Shown here: positions 39,444-51,918 of the stretch, one piece after another
Layout of the letters: every line of letters starts with the position of its first letter
How positions within the stretch are numbered: position 1 is the first letter of the stretch
Assembly (NCBI RefSeq): GCF_010500965.1
Contig: NZ_QVMI01000003.1
Coordinates: 1-64,000, forward strand
DNA length: 64,000 nucleotides
Direction of reading: 5' to 3'
Source: Bacteroides sp. 51
GTDB taxonomy: Bacteria; Bacteroidota; Bacteroidia; Bacteroidales; Bacteroidaceae
The notes under the pieces: model-generated
The model's input: the letters and a program-made list of their open reading frames with translations, nothing else
What the model was told of the DNA's origin: nothing
Databases searched by the model: none
Translations under genes and position numbers: made by a program

Positions 39444-40850
39444 TTAATAACGGCTTGAACCGTCGAAACAATGGGTGCAGACTTTACATTTTGGTAGTCC
39501 GATGGCTTCGACCAAGGTTTCGAGTGAATTGAATTTGAGTGTTGTTAGTTTTAATCTTTCTGAGATAACACTTACCATTTTTTGATATTCGGGAGATCCT
39601 GTGGTGGCGTATTTATCCAGATTTTTATTTTCATCTCCTTCAAGGTCTTTAATCACCTGGCGGGTGATCAGTTCCATATCTGTTTTAGATGCGGTGAATC
39701 CTATGAACGGGCAGCCATATATCAGGGGGGGGCAACCGATACGCATATGAATTTCTTTTGCTCCGTATTCGTAAAGCACTTTCACATTATCTCTGAGTTG
39801 TGTTCCGCGTACAATTGAGTCGTCACAGAAAACGATTCTCTTACCTTCCAGCACTGCACGGTTGGGAATTAGTTTCATTTTAGCCACAAGACTACGTAAT
39901 TCCTGATTGCTTGGTGTGAAACTACGAGGCCATGTCGGAGTATATTTGGTTATGGCACGGCGATAAGGCACTCCTAGTCCCTGGGCATAGCCTAACCCTT
40001 GTCCGATGCCGGAATCCGGGATACCGCAAACCAGATCGACGTCGGTGGTATCTTCCTGACCCATTTTATATCCGCTTGTACTCCGCACTTCTTCTACGTT
40101 CCGGTCTTCATAGCATGAATTCGGGAAACCGTAGTACACCCAAAGGAAAGAGCAGATTTGCATATCTTCCGTGGGCTTACGCATTTGTTCTATACCATCG
40201 GCGCGCAAACGGACAATCTCGCCGGGACCAAGGTAGCGGTCGACTGCGAAATTAAGATTGGGGAAACTGCAAGACTCGCTTGTTGCTGCATACGCTCCAT
40301 CCTTTTTACCTATTACTATAGGTGTGCGCCCGAGTTTGTCGCGGGCAGCGATAACTCCGTCTTCTGTAAGGATTAGCATAGAGCACGAGCCTTTGATGCT
40401 GTTATAAACGTTTTCTATTCCTTCGACAAAGGTTTTTCCCTGGATGATGAGGAGAGCGATAAGCTCTGTTTGGTTGGTGTTGCCGGAACTGAGTTCGGCG
40501 AAGTGCATATTTTTGGCGAGTAGTTGTTCCTCTAGTTCATTGAGGTTGGTTATTTTTGCTACGGTGACGATAGCGAAGCGTCCGAGGTGGGAGTTGATTA
40601 CGATGGGTTGTGCATCCGTGTCGCTGATGATTCCGATTCCTGAGTTTCCACTGAATTTTTCAAGTCCCGGTTCAAATTTGCTTCTGAAATAAGCACTTTC
40701 CAGGTTATGTATGGCTCGGGTGAACCCTTTTTCCTGGCTATAAGTAGCCATCCCTCCTCTCTTTGTTCCCAGATGCGAGTTATAATCCGTTCCGTAATAT
40801 AAATCGGTCACGCAACTCGCCTTCGAGACCGTTCCAAAAAAACCTCCCAT
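39444..40850 (-). CDS. PurF-like phosphoribosyltransferase without the N-terminal catalytic Cys
   Basis: The 468-residue protein has a class II glutamine amidotransferase-like N-terminal domain and a PRTase domain with the PRPP loop RIVFCDDSIVRGTQLRD. It starts MGGFFGTVS, with Gly where glutamine amidotransferases have the Cys nucleophile (MCGxFG). The glutaminase half therefore cannot work as usual; ammonia-dependent phosphoribosylamine synthesis or another role is possible. A C-terminal CKVCTHC cluster and the CPP and YGC cysteines recall the iron-sulfur ligands of Bacillus PurF. I recall similar Gly-start paralogues in other Bacteroides, so this seems to be a stable subfamily. Confidence 0.85.
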   Translation of the reverse strand: MGGFFGTVSKASCVTDLYYGTDYNSHLGTKRGGMATYSQEKGFTRAIHNLESAYFRSKFEPGLEKFSGNSGIGIISDTDAQPIVINSHLGRFAIVTVAKITNLNELEEQLLAKNMHFAELSSGNTNQTELIALLIIQGKTFVEGIENVYNSIKGSCSMLILTEDGVIAARDKLGRTPIVIGKKDGAYAATSESCSFPNLNFAVDRYLGPGEIVRLRADGIEQMRKPTEDMQICSFLWVYYGFPNSCYEDRNVEEVRSTSGYKMGQEDTTDVDLVCGIPDSGIGQGLGYAQGLGVPYRRAITKYTPTWPRSFTPSNQELRSLVAKMKLIPNRAVLEGKRIVFCDDSIVRGTQLRDNVKVLYEYGAKEIHMRIGCPPLIYGCPFIGFTASKTDMELITRQVIKDLEGDENKNLDKYATTGSPEYQKMVSVISERLKLTTLKFNSLETLVEAIGLPKCKVCTHCFDGSSRY

Positions 40851-40876
40851 TATTCTTTCCTTTTTTTAGTGTGGCA

Positions 40877-40909
40877 CAAAAGTACAAAAAAAGATGCGAG
40901 TATCACAAA
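40877..40909 (-). promoter_or_regulatory. Full -33/-7 promoter of the PurF-like gene
   Basis: On the minus strand TTTG (40906-40909) and TACTTTTG (40877-40884) are 21 bases apart, the standard Bacteroidetes arrangement, about 27 bases before the start codon. Confidence 0.65.
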
Positions 40910-41386
40910 GACATTTCTTTTTTCTGATTGCCATTTGCCTCTCGCATATCTTTGCGTCAGTAATAATCAGCAAAAAAATAAAAGAAGATGAATAAAGAAG
41001 AATCGGCAACCAGCGTGGCCGGGAAATAGCAGATACTGTATTAATGTACTATCGGCACGCTACGAATAAGGAGTTTGTACGCAATAAGTAAACTGTTGGC
41101 ACGCAAACGTTATAAAGGATGAAGAATAGCGCTGTTTTTCCGGAAGAATAGCGCTGTTCTTCGCGAAAAACAGCGCTATTCTTCATCCTTTATAGAGGTT
41201 AAGTAAAAACTTGCCAGCCTTACAGTGCAGTTAAGCGAAGGGTTAAGTGCATACTGGGTAGAAGAAAAAGGCCATCTGAAGTGAATCAGACAGCCTCTTT
41301 CCGAGCACAACTTAATCAATCTAATACCTAAAAACTTGGTTTCGGCTCATTGCGGCTGACGCCGAAACAATCAAACTAACCTTATT
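40910..41386. other. Intergenic region without recognised gene
   Basis: No supported gene in about 480 bases between the divergent promoter area of the PurF-like gene and the GH97 stop. It contains the large palindrome described at 41111-41194; the rest shows nothing. Confidence 0.55.
41111..41194. repeat. 30-bp perfect inverted repeat with third copy in the loop
   Basis: Arms TATAAAGGATGAAGAATAGC GCTGTTTTTC (41111-41140) and its exact reverse complement (41165-41194) flank a 24-base loop which itself contains GAAGAATAGCGCTGTTCTTC, a partial copy. The cruciform potential is strong. It may act as a terminator for the leftward GH97 gene's upstream neighbour or be a mobile palindrome. Confidence 0.65.
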
Positions 41387-43621
<2,235 letters not shown>

Positions 43622-43642
43622 CTAAATTAGAATTATTTGACA

Positions 43643-43650
43643 CAAAGATA
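43643..43650 (-). promoter_or_regulatory. -7 promoter motif of the GH97 gene
   Basis: CAAAGATA is TATCTTTG on the minus strand, 28 bases before the GH97 start codon. Confidence 0.5.
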
Positions 43651-43811
43651 ACCACCCCAACCATAAACTTGTTCGGTATATACATAAATTATAAACTAAT
43701 TTTGCGAAAACGATTGCACTGGCGGTGGTTGGTAGTCAGTAGTTAGGAGTCAGGCAAAACATTCTAAAATAAAACTGTACACAACAGTCTTAACTTATCC
43801 ATCCCTTTTTG

Positions 43812-43853
43812 TATTTTTGAGCCTCCGAATCATCTAACTCTGATCCGGAGGCT
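43812..43853 (+). promoter_or_regulatory. crcB promoter and 5'-terminal hairpin
   Basis: The -7 motif TATTTTTG (43812-43819) is directly followed by a 13-bp stem, AGCCTCCGAATCA (43820-43832) with TGATCCGGAGGCT (43841-43853), one mismatch, 8-base loop. The hairpin would sit at the 5' end of the message and ends 7 bases before the ATG. Confidence 0.5.
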
Positions 43854-43860
43854 TTAGCGT

Positions 43861-44235
43861 ATGAAAGAACTGATATATATATTTCTAGGTGGAGGATTGG
43901 GAAGCGTTTTCCGTTATCTTCTTCATTTGCTGATCAACGGTAAAGGTCCGATTGTCGGCTTTCCCTGGTCTACGTTTACTGTCAACATAGCAGGTAGTCT
44001 GCTGATTGGGATTTTCTATGCCCTATCCACACGCTTCAACCTATCTTATGAAACCCGCCTGTTCCTTACCGTCGGGCTATGTGGAGGTTTTACCACTTTC
44101 TCTACTTTCTCCAACGAAAGCCTTTTCCTTTTCAGAGAAGGAGCATACATCACACTTACCATATATATACTATCGAGTGTTATACTGGGCATACTTGCTG
44201 TGCTGGCAGGCGCCTACATCACACATAAAATATAA
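43861..44235 (+). CDS. crcB: CrcB/Fluc fluoride ion channel
   Basis: A 124-residue four-helix membrane protein with the Fluc signature: IFLGGGLGSVFRYLLHLLI, GTFTVNIAGS-like segment (STFTVNIAGSLLIG) and GLCGGFTTFSTFSNESL. Dimeric CrcB exports fluoride. Only one copy is present, as usual for homodimeric types. The upstream region has no fluoride riboswitch that I can recognise, but a strong hairpin sits between promoter and start. A pentapeptide-repeat gene follows 8 bases later. Confidence 0.93.
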   Translation: MKELIYIFLGGGLGSVFRYLLHLLINGKGPIVGFPWSTFTVNIAGSLLIGIFYALSTRFNLSYETRLFLTVGLCGGFTTFSTFSNESLFLFREGAYITLTIYILSSVILGILAVLAGAYITHKI

Positions 44236-44243
44236 ACCGGAAG

Positions 44244-44921
44244 ATGGCCATAAAAAGAAAACCAACCAAGGCAGAGCCAATCAAAGTTATTCCACCGTTC
44301 CTTAGTGAAGAATTAAAAAGCAATGACGATTTAAAAGGCTTATTACAAAGAGAGGATATTATTGAATATATTCATTTCAGTAAAGGAGTTACAGATACCA
44401 TCAACCGCCCATACCTGACGATACGAAATTGTAGATTCAGCCAGCAGCTCTTTTTCGACTGCTTATTTAAATCGGCGCAAATCAGCGATGTCCGGTTCGA
44501 AAACTGCGATTTATCCAATATACAATTAGCAGAAAGTTCTTTTCACCGCGTAGAATTTATTTCGTGCAAACTCCTGGGAGCCAACCTCTCTGAGGCAACG
44601 CTGAATCACGTAAAGATGCACGATTGTAACGGAAAGTATATCAATCTATCTATGTCAAAACTAACACAGGTCCGTTTCTCCGAATGCGATTTCCAACAAG
44701 GCAGTTTTAACAACTGTCGTTTCTCTAATCTTGCTTTTGACACTTGCCGGTTCAGTGAAGCCGATTTTTCACAAACTTCACTAAAAGGAATAGACTTCAG
44801 AACGTCCAACATCGAACGGCTCTCACTTACCATTCAGGATATACGTGGAGCCATTGTCAGTTCCTCACAACTCATGGACTTAATACCGCTGCTTGGAGTT
44901 GTAGTCCGCGACTTTGAGTAG
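44244..44921 (+). CDS. Pentapeptide-repeat protein
   Basis: A 225-residue protein with tandem A(D/N)LxX-like pentapeptides in the middle and C-terminal part (ENCDLSNIQLAESSFHRVEF; NNCRFSNLAFDTCRFSEADF), which form a right-handed four-sided helix. About 60 N-terminal residues are charged and without repeats. Family members such as Qnr and MfpA mimic DNA and protect gyrase, but most have unknown function, and no specific role can be claimed. It lies 8 bases behind crcB and is probably cotranscribed. Confidence 0.85.
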   Translation: MAIKRKPTKAEPIKVIPPFLSEELKSNDDLKGLLQREDIIEYIHFSKGVTDTINRPYLTIRNCRFSQQLFFDCLFKSAQISDVRFENCDLSNIQLAESSFHRVEFISCKLLGANLSEATLNHVKMHDCNGKYINLSMSKLTQVRFSECDFQQGSFNNCRFSNLAFDTCRFSEADFSQTSLKGIDFRTSNIERLSLTIQDIRGAIVSSSQLMDLIPLLGVVVRDFE

Positions 44922-44932
44922 TACCTCGCTGC

Positions 44933-45715
44933 CTAGTTCTTTAAATAAAGATACCAATACACACACCCTACCATTCCGGCTCCTCCAACGAAGTTACCCA
45001 GCGTTGCCGGAATCAGGTTTTGAATGATAAAATCACTCCACAGAATATCTGCGCCCGAATAAATGGCGGCGGGAATAAAGAACATATTAGCTATGGAGTG
45101 CTCATAACCAAGCGTCACAAACAGCATGACAGGAATCCATATACCAATACATTTGCCGATAATATCTTTTGCAGCATACCCCATCCACATGCCCAGACAT
45201 ACCAACCAGTTGGCACCAATACCTTTTATAAACACTTTCATAAACGGCTGATCCACTTTAGCCTCGGCCAAACCATACAAATATCCTTGCCAGGGATCAT
45301 TAGCCAGCATCCCTACCCCTGATGAAAGCAGATAGGCAACAATCTGAGCGCCAACAAAATTGAACAGATAAGAAAGGATAAGATATTTGATAAACACTCC
45401 TGCCCGAATACGTTTTTGCATCAATGGCAGCGTAAACGCCGTACAATCACTGGTGAATAAATCGGCCCCGGTTACGGACACCATGATCAGTCCGATGGGA
45501 AACAACGCTCCTGCTATAAACTTGATTAAACCTGGGTTTCCGGCCCCTATGCCCGGCATTCCTCCGGCAACCATTACGGTCAGCAACCCGCCGAAAGCAA
45601 TAAACGCACCACCAAGTATGGCAATAACAGCAAATTTAGATATAGAAAGGCTACTTTTATATACACCCGAAGCAGCAAACTCTGCCGCAATCTCTTTAGG
45701 AGAATAATAATTCAT
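44933..45715 (-). CDS. Formate/nitrite transporter family channel
   Basis: A 260-residue FocA/NirC-type membrane protein: six hydrophobic helices, starting YYSPKEIAAEFAASGVYKSS, with the SDCTAFTLPLM loop, GIGANWLVCLGMWMGYAAKD and ATLGNFVGGAGMVGCVYWYL, which are typical for the family. It conducts small monovalent anions such as formate or nitrite; specificity cannot be read. The gene is preceded by a 27-bp inverted repeat that lies between it and its likely promoter (CAAAGATA at 45825-45832, minus strand). Confidence 0.9.
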   Translation of the reverse strand: MNYYSPKEIAAEFAASGVYKSSLSISKFAVIAILGGAFIAFGGLLTVMVAGGMPGIGAGNPGLIKFIAGALFPIGLIMVSVTGADLFTSDCTAFTLPLMQKRIRAGVFIKYLILSYLFNFVGAQIVAYLLSSGVGMLANDPWQGYLYGLAEAKVDQPFMKVFIKGIGANWLVCLGMWMGYAAKDIIGKCIGIWIPVMLFVTLGYEHSIANMFFIPAAIYSGADILWSDFIIQNLIPATLGNFVGGAGMVGCVYWYLYLKN

Positions 45716-45745
45716 TTACTAGTAGTTATAGGTTAGAATTTAGTA

Positions 45746-45815
45746 GCTAGAAGCTAGTAGTCAGTAGTAAGGCCAATCCCATACAAGACCTTACTACTGA
45801 CTACTAGCTTCTAGC
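45746..45815. repeat. 27-bp perfect inverted repeat in the leader of the FNT gene
   Basis: GCTAGAAGCTAGTAGTCAGT AGTAAGG (45746-45772) and its exact complement (45789-45815) flank 16 bases. A half copy of the same family (GTAGTCAGTAGTTAGGAGTC) is at 43731-43755. It lies downstream of the promoter motif, so it would be transcribed into a 5' hairpin. Confidence 0.65.
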
Positions 45816-45824
45816 TTCTGCCTG

Positions 45825-45832
45825 CAAAGATA
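45825..45832 (-). promoter_or_regulatory. -7 promoter motif of the FNT gene
   Basis: CAAAGATA is TATCTTTG on the minus strand, upstream of the inverted repeat. Confidence 0.5.
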
Positions 45833-45958
45833 ATTCACTTTTTTGGGAATATAATGTGCTATTATAATTTTTCTTAAAAAATATAAGTCCGCTTATGCAA
45901 TATTTCGTTTCACAAGGGATTTATAAGATATATACAATCAATAACAGAATTGTCCTTT

Positions 45959-46435
45959 ATGAAAAAAAGTATCTACGCCCTACTGTTCATTCACCTTATC
46001 GTGTTTGTTATTTCCTGTGATAAAGCCGAAGATTCGGATATGGCCTCCGCTCCGCAAGGATCTGAAATGACCACCGTTGGCAACACTACCCACGGCGAGT
46101 GTAAGAGTTTATATACCCGTACAATATCCGAACTTGTACAACTAAAAACAACAAACAATGGGCTATTAAATATAAAACATATAGATGCCATACTGAACTG
46201 TGCAGCCGGAAAGATCACATTTGATTGTAACGCAGGAAATGGCATTATCTATATCACTGAAAAAGAAGAGTCTACCAGTGCCAACTGCACCTGCCCGTAC
46301 GATTTGGAATATACGGTCAAATTGCCCGGCTATGGGAAATATAAACTAATAATTAACGGCTACGAATTCGGAGAGTTTGATTTTAAAGCTAATACGGATA
46401 TTACACTTAACAAGCGATTAAGCCCCAGCATGTAA
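45959..46435 (+). CDS. Small lipoprotein of unknown function
   Basis: The ATG at 45959 (MKKSIYALLFIHLIVFVISC) gives a lipoprotein signal with a lipobox Cys; an earlier TTG at 45950 is not needed. The 158-residue product has several later Cys (GNAGN context: ILNCAAGKITFDCNAGNGII, and STSANCTCPYDLEYTVKLPG), possibly disulfides. I do not recognise the family. It stands alone in front of eno. Confidence 0.75.
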   Translation: MKKSIYALLFIHLIVFVISCDKAEDSDMASAPQGSEMTTVGNTTHGECKSLYTRTISELVQLKTTNNGLLNIKHIDAILNCAAGKITFDCNAGNGIIYITEKEESTSANCTCPYDLEYTVKLPGYGKYKLIINGYEFGEFDFKANTDITLNKRLSPSM

Positions 46436-46566
46436 CTATTTTTAAGAATCACACACGAACAATTCACCCATTTCGTTTGTTCACGTATAATGGTTTACTC
46501 ATTTATAGTGAGTAAACCAGGTAGAAATACCCATAAATAGCTATACAAACAAGCCAAATAATTTTA

Positions 46567-47880
<1,314 letters not shown>

Positions 47881-47909
47881 GCAGCGAAGCGCTACACCCA
47901 AGTGCATTC
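47881..47909 (+). repeat. GCAGCGAGGCGCTGC-type repeat after eno
   Basis: GCAGCGAAGCGCTACACCCA AGTGCATTC directly follows the enolase stop codon and is a diverged copy of the family. Confidence 0.55.
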
Positions 47910-47952
47910 TAACATCCGAACCTTTTATATAAAAGGTCGGATGATATACAAT

Positions 47953-47991
47953 AAAGGGTCGGACCATATACTGTCAATGGTCCGACCCTTT
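47953..47991 (+). terminator. Rho-independent terminator of eno
   Basis: A 15-bp perfect stem AAAGGGTCGGACCAT / ATGGTCCGACCCTTT with a 9-base loop, followed by TTC. It may serve both eno and the convergent bglX. Confidence 0.85.
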
Positions 47992-48033
47992 TTCAACAAA
48001 CTAATTAAGAACTGTACTGCGACATATTGTCGC

Positions 48034-50283
48034 TCAATCTATTACCTTAAAGACTAATTCTTCACCTGTTTGACTATCGCCGGCAACCCATAATCCGAAA
48101 TCGCCCGGTTCAACAGTCTTGATCATATCTATATTGTAGAAGGCCAATTCACTGACAGGCAACTCAAGAGTCACTGCCTTCTTCTCACCCGGTTCCAGTG
48201 CCACACGGGTAAAACGCTTAAGTTCTTTTACCGGACGGGTAACCGAACCAACTTTGTCCTGAATATACAACTGCACAATTTCAGTTGCAGGATATGTTCC
48301 TGTATTCTGCAAATCAAATGTCACAGCCAACACATCATTCTTATTTAATGTAGCAGACGACAACTGAATGTTACTATATTCAAACGTTGTATAAGATAAT
48401 CCATAGCCAAATGGGAAAAGTGGATCGAAACCGGCATCCAGATAGAAGGAAGTGTTTCCCAGCGAAGTCTGTCCGGCTTCAACCGGAATGTCATCTATCA
48501 AAGTTTCGGTACGTGCCGCAGGACGTCCGGTATTGTTGTGAGCATAGTACATCGGTATCTGTCCAACCATTTTAGGGAAAGTAACCGGAGTTTTACCACT
48601 GGGTACTGCCGCACCGAATAGTAAATCGGCAATAGCAGGTCCACCCATCGTTCCGGGATGGAAGTTATAAAGTACAGCGGCAGACAAATCGACTTCTTTG
48701 CCAATTGTCAATGGACGTCCTGCCATAACAACTGTTACCACTGGTTTACCGGTTTTTGCAACAGCAGCAATCAGTTCCGATTGTGCACCAACCAGATTAA
48801 GATCTGCCAAACAGTGCGCTTCACCCGAAAGAATAGACTCTTCGCCGACAAATGCCAATACCACATCCGCACGAGCAGCAGCTGCCGCAGCTTTTATTAT
48901 ATTTGTCGTATTCTTATCGCGACTATAAGCCAGACCCGGTTCATAGATTACCTGTACGCGGTCGCCATACATCTCCCGGATGGCATGCAACGGAGTCTGC
49001 GTATGTGCTTTCTCACCATCAAACACCCAGGTTCCCATTTGTTCATAAGGAGCATCTGCCAACGGACCGACAATAGCAACCGTTTTTACTTTTGAAGTCA
49101 ACGGCAACGTGTGGTTATCATTCTTCAATAATATAGCCGATTCCACAGCAGCTTTCTTTGCCGCAGCAAGATGCGATTCGGCATACAATACCGATGGTTT
49201 CTTTTCATCCAGATACGGATTATCGAAAAGTCCCAGACGGAATTTGATACGCAGGATATTGCGTACGGCATCATCTATCGTCGATTGTTTCACTTTACCT
49301 TCTTTTATAAGCTCTGGCAAATTACGAACAAAACTATAGCTCACCATTTCCATATCAACACCTGCATTGACGGATCTTAATGCCGCTTCTTTAGGATCGG
49401 CAGCAAACCCGTGCGAGATCATTTCCGTAGCAGAAGCCCAGTCAGTCACAACTATACCGTCGAATCCCCACTCTTTACGGAGTACTTCTTTGAGGATGAA
49501 GGCATTTCCGGTAGAAGGAATACCATCATTATCATTAAAAGAAGTCATGTAAGTTGCAGCGCCTGCACGGGCAGCCGCTTCAAACGGGGGAAGATATACG
49601 TTACGCATCAAGCGTTCGGGAATAAAAGTGGAATTATAATCACGTCCACCCTCGGCAGCCCCATAACCAACAAAGTGTTTCGGGCACGCTGCAATAGAAG
49701 TCGGATCGCTCAGAGAATCTCCCTGAAATCCTCTGACCATAGCTGCCCCCATAACAGAGGTCAGGTAAGTATCCTCACCGCATCCTTCAGCAATACGCCC
49801 CCAACGTGGATCGCGGGCAATATCAATCATCGGAGCAAACGTCCAGCGGACACCTACGGAAGATGCTTCAATAGCAGCTACACGGGCCCCCTCTTCTGCT
49901 ACCTCAGGATTAAAAGATGCGGCTTGTCCTAGTGGAATAGGAAAAATCGTTTTAAATCCGTGGATTACATCGCGGGCAATGAGCAACGGGATGCCCAGAC
50001 GGGATTCCTCCACAGCTACGCGTTGTAATGCATTAACCCGTAAAGGGTCTACTTCATTCAGGATGGAACCTATCTCACCCTTCTTGATGATTACGCTCAT
50101 ATCCTCAATGTTACCGAAAGAGCTGATTTGGTTCATTTGCCCGATCTTCTCTTCCAACGTCATCTGAGAGAGCAATTTCTCTACCTTGGCTTCCAATGCT
50201 TTATCTTTTGGTTCCGGTCCTTTCGAACAGGAAACAACAGTCAGCAGAAGAAGGCAAGCAGGCCATACTCTTAGTAGTTTCAT
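48034..50283 (-). CDS. bglX: GH3 beta-glucosidase, BglX type, lipoprotein
   Basis: I use the start at 50283 (MKLLRVWPACLLLLTVVSCS), giving 749 residues with a lipobox; the upstream frame start is in a repeat. Domains: GH3 barrel with ARDVIHGFKTIFPIPLGQA, WTFAPMIDIARDPRWGRIAE and the nucleophile Asp in GIVVTDWASATEM; second domain with AILLKNDNHTLPL and GEESILSGEA; C-terminal fibronectin III-like domain after FPFGYGLSYTTFEYSN. It should release glucose from beta-glucosides in the periplasm or at the outer membrane. It follows susC and susD on the same strand, which makes it the enzyme of that glycan locus. Confidence 0.92.
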   Translation of the reverse strand: MKLLRVWPACLLLLTVVSCSKGPEPKDKALEAKVEKLLSQMTLEEKIGQMNQISSFGNIEDMSVIIKKGEIGSILNEVDPLRVNALQRVAVEESRLGIPLLIARDVIHGFKTIFPIPLGQAASFNPEVAEEGARVAAIEASSVGVRWTFAPMIDIARDPRWGRIAEGCGEDTYLTSVMGAAMVRGFQGDSLSDPTSIAACPKHFVGYGAAEGGRDYNSTFIPERLMRNVYLPPFEAAARAGAATYMTSFNDNDGIPSTGNAFILKEVLRKEWGFDGIVVTDWASATEMISHGFAADPKEAALRSVNAGVDMEMVSYSFVRNLPELIKEGKVKQSTIDDAVRNILRIKFRLGLFDNPYLDEKKPSVLYAESHLAAAKKAAVESAILLKNDNHTLPLTSKVKTVAIVGPLADAPYEQMGTWVFDGEKAHTQTPLHAIREMYGDRVQVIYEPGLAYSRDKNTTNIIKAAAAAARADVVLAFVGEESILSGEAHCLADLNLVGAQSELIAAVAKTGKPVVTVVMAGRPLTIGKEVDLSAAVLYNFHPGTMGGPAIADLLFGAAVPSGKTPVTFPKMVGQIPMYYAHNNTGRPAARTETLIDDIPVEAGQTSLGNTSFYLDAGFDPLFPFGYGLSYTTFEYSNIQLSSATLNKNDVLAVTFDLQNTGTYPATEIVQLYIQDKVGSVTRPVKELKRFTRVALEPGEKKAVTLELPVSELAFYNIDMIKTVEPGDFGLWVAGDSQTGEELVFKVID

Positions 50284-50296
50284 GATATTATCTTTT

Positions 50297-50335
50297 AGCA
50301 GCGAGGCGCTGCACACAAGTTGCAGTTCCTCGCTA
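50297..50335. repeat. GCAGCGAGGCGCTGC-type repeat between susD-like gene and bglX
   Basis: AGCAGCGAGGCGCTGCACAC AAGTTGCAGTTCCTCGCTA lies in the short gap between the two minus-strand genes and may form a hairpin within the operon message. Confidence 0.6.
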
Positions 50336-50340
50336 TTTTA

Positions 50341-51900
50341 TCAATATGGATTTTGAGTCAGTGTACCTTGGGCTGCTTCAATCTCACTTTGAGGAATCGG
50401 AAGATATTTCTTGTTTTCTGTCCATTGAACACGTTCAGGAATACCATCCTTTGTATATTGCCCGTTTTCCAGAACTTTACCACCTTTTGCTTTCAATACT
50501 TCAGCAGCCTTACCAAAACGAACTAAATCGAAATAGCGTTTACCTTCGCCTACAAATTCAAGACGACGTTCTAATAAAAGATTATCTAATGTAACAGGAA
50601 CAGAACTCAATCCGGCACGGGTACGTACCTGATCCATATAACCTTGTGCAGAAGCATCACCTATACGTAAAGCCAGTTCTGCTGCATTCAGCAGTGTTTC
50701 AGCATAACGGTAGATACGAAGATTATTATCCCAGTTCAGGTCACCACTAGCCACGGCACCGTCATTTCCGCCGATACGGCCTAAATACTTTCTCAAGAAG
50801 AAACCAGTATTCTGATAACGTCCTCCATATTCAACAGTTATACCCTTAGCTGCGTTATCTGTGATATATTTCTCTATGTTAAGAATACCAATATCACGAC
50901 GTTTATCATTGGTATCATAAGCATCATAAGCTTCTTTTGCTATAGTTCCAAATCCCCAGCCACTAACATAGTCGGGACTACCCTTTAAACCATCGATACC
51001 AATCATTGCAGGAAGTACGGTACCACCGGCAGCTTGTGCAGCCCCCCAGTCTCTCTTACCACCTTTAGCTATGAAGTTAATATCGAATATTGTTTCAGCA
51101 CTCCATTCATATTCAGTTTCCCAAAGGTTCTCAAATGGCTGTAGTGAATATTGCCCAGAAGCGATGATATCTTTCATATAACCTAAAGCTTTGGCATATT
51201 TTGATTCATCTTTTTGATACATTACATACTCTACATAAACCATAGCCGCCATAGCTTGTGTGGCACGGCCTGCCCATTCAGCTTCACGTTTCATTGGAAG
51301 AACTTTACTATCAAGTACTTCAGCCAAATCCGCTTCCATAAAGTCATAGACTTCTTTAGCTGTTTTTTGTTCTGTAATGTAAGGGAACGTTAGATTCTTG
51401 TCATAGAAAGGAAGATTTCCCCATAGCTTCCATAGAACTGAATAATACCATGCACGCAACACACGAGCTTCGGCGATATACTTGTTCTTATCAGCCTCGG
51501 ACAGTCCTTCAACCTCTTCAACATCTGCAATCACCAGATTGGAACGATTGATACCCGAATAACTACCAGTCCACGCACCTCCAATCGTATTGATTGGGTC
51601 CGATCGGAATTGTGATATCAAGTGAATCTGGCCTTGGTCGCCTGTATTACCTCCACCGACATACAGGTCGTCACTCATTGAGTCAAACACTAGGTTCAAA
51701 GGTGCCCATCCTGCAAAATAATCATACCAATGCAAGGGATCGTAGGCTGCTGTCACCGCTTCCATTAAACGGGCCTCAGTAACATAATATCCATCAATAG
51801 GTACACTACTAGGTGGATCAACTGATAAAAAACTATCTCCACATGAAGTAGCTCCAATCATACTTAGAGCAGCACAACAAGTTATTATTATCTTTTTCAT
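50341..51900 (-). CDS. SusD/RagB-like glycan-binding lipoprotein
   Basis: A 519-residue lipoprotein (KKIIITCCAALSMIGATSC) with the SusD pattern of tetratricopeptide helices: DSFLSVDPPSSVPIDGYYVT, INRSNLVIADVEEVEGL, EARVLRAWYYSVLWKLWGNL and, near the C-terminus, LDNLLLERRLEFVGEGKRYF and LPIPQSEIEAAQGTLTQNPY. It caps the SusC channel and holds the oligosaccharide at the outer membrane surface. Only 18 bases separate it from susC. Confidence 0.95.
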   Translation of the reverse strand: MKKIIITCCAALSMIGATSCGDSFLSVDPPSSVPIDGYYVTEARLMEAVTAAYDPLHWYDYFAGWAPLNLVFDSMSDDLYVGGGNTGDQGQIHLISQFRSDPINTIGGAWTGSYSGINRSNLVIADVEEVEGLSEADKNKYIAEARVLRAWYYSVLWKLWGNLPFYDKNLTFPYITEQKTAKEVYDFMEADLAEVLDSKVLPMKREAEWAGRATQAMAAMVYVEYVMYQKDESKYAKALGYMKDIIASGQYSLQPFENLWETEYEWSAETIFDINFIAKGGKRDWGAAQAAGGTVLPAMIGIDGLKGSPDYVSGWGFGTIAKEAYDAYDTNDKRRDIGILNIEKYITDNAAKGITVEYGGRYQNTGFFLRKYLGRIGGNDGAVASGDLNWDNNLRIYRYAETLLNAAELALRIGDASAQGYMDQVRTRAGLSSVPVTLDNLLLERRLEFVGEGKRYFDLVRFGKAAEVLKAKGGKVLENGQYTKDGIPERVQWTENKKYLPIPQSEIEAAQGTLTQNPY

Positions 51901-51918
51901 ATTGTCAGTCTTTATAAA

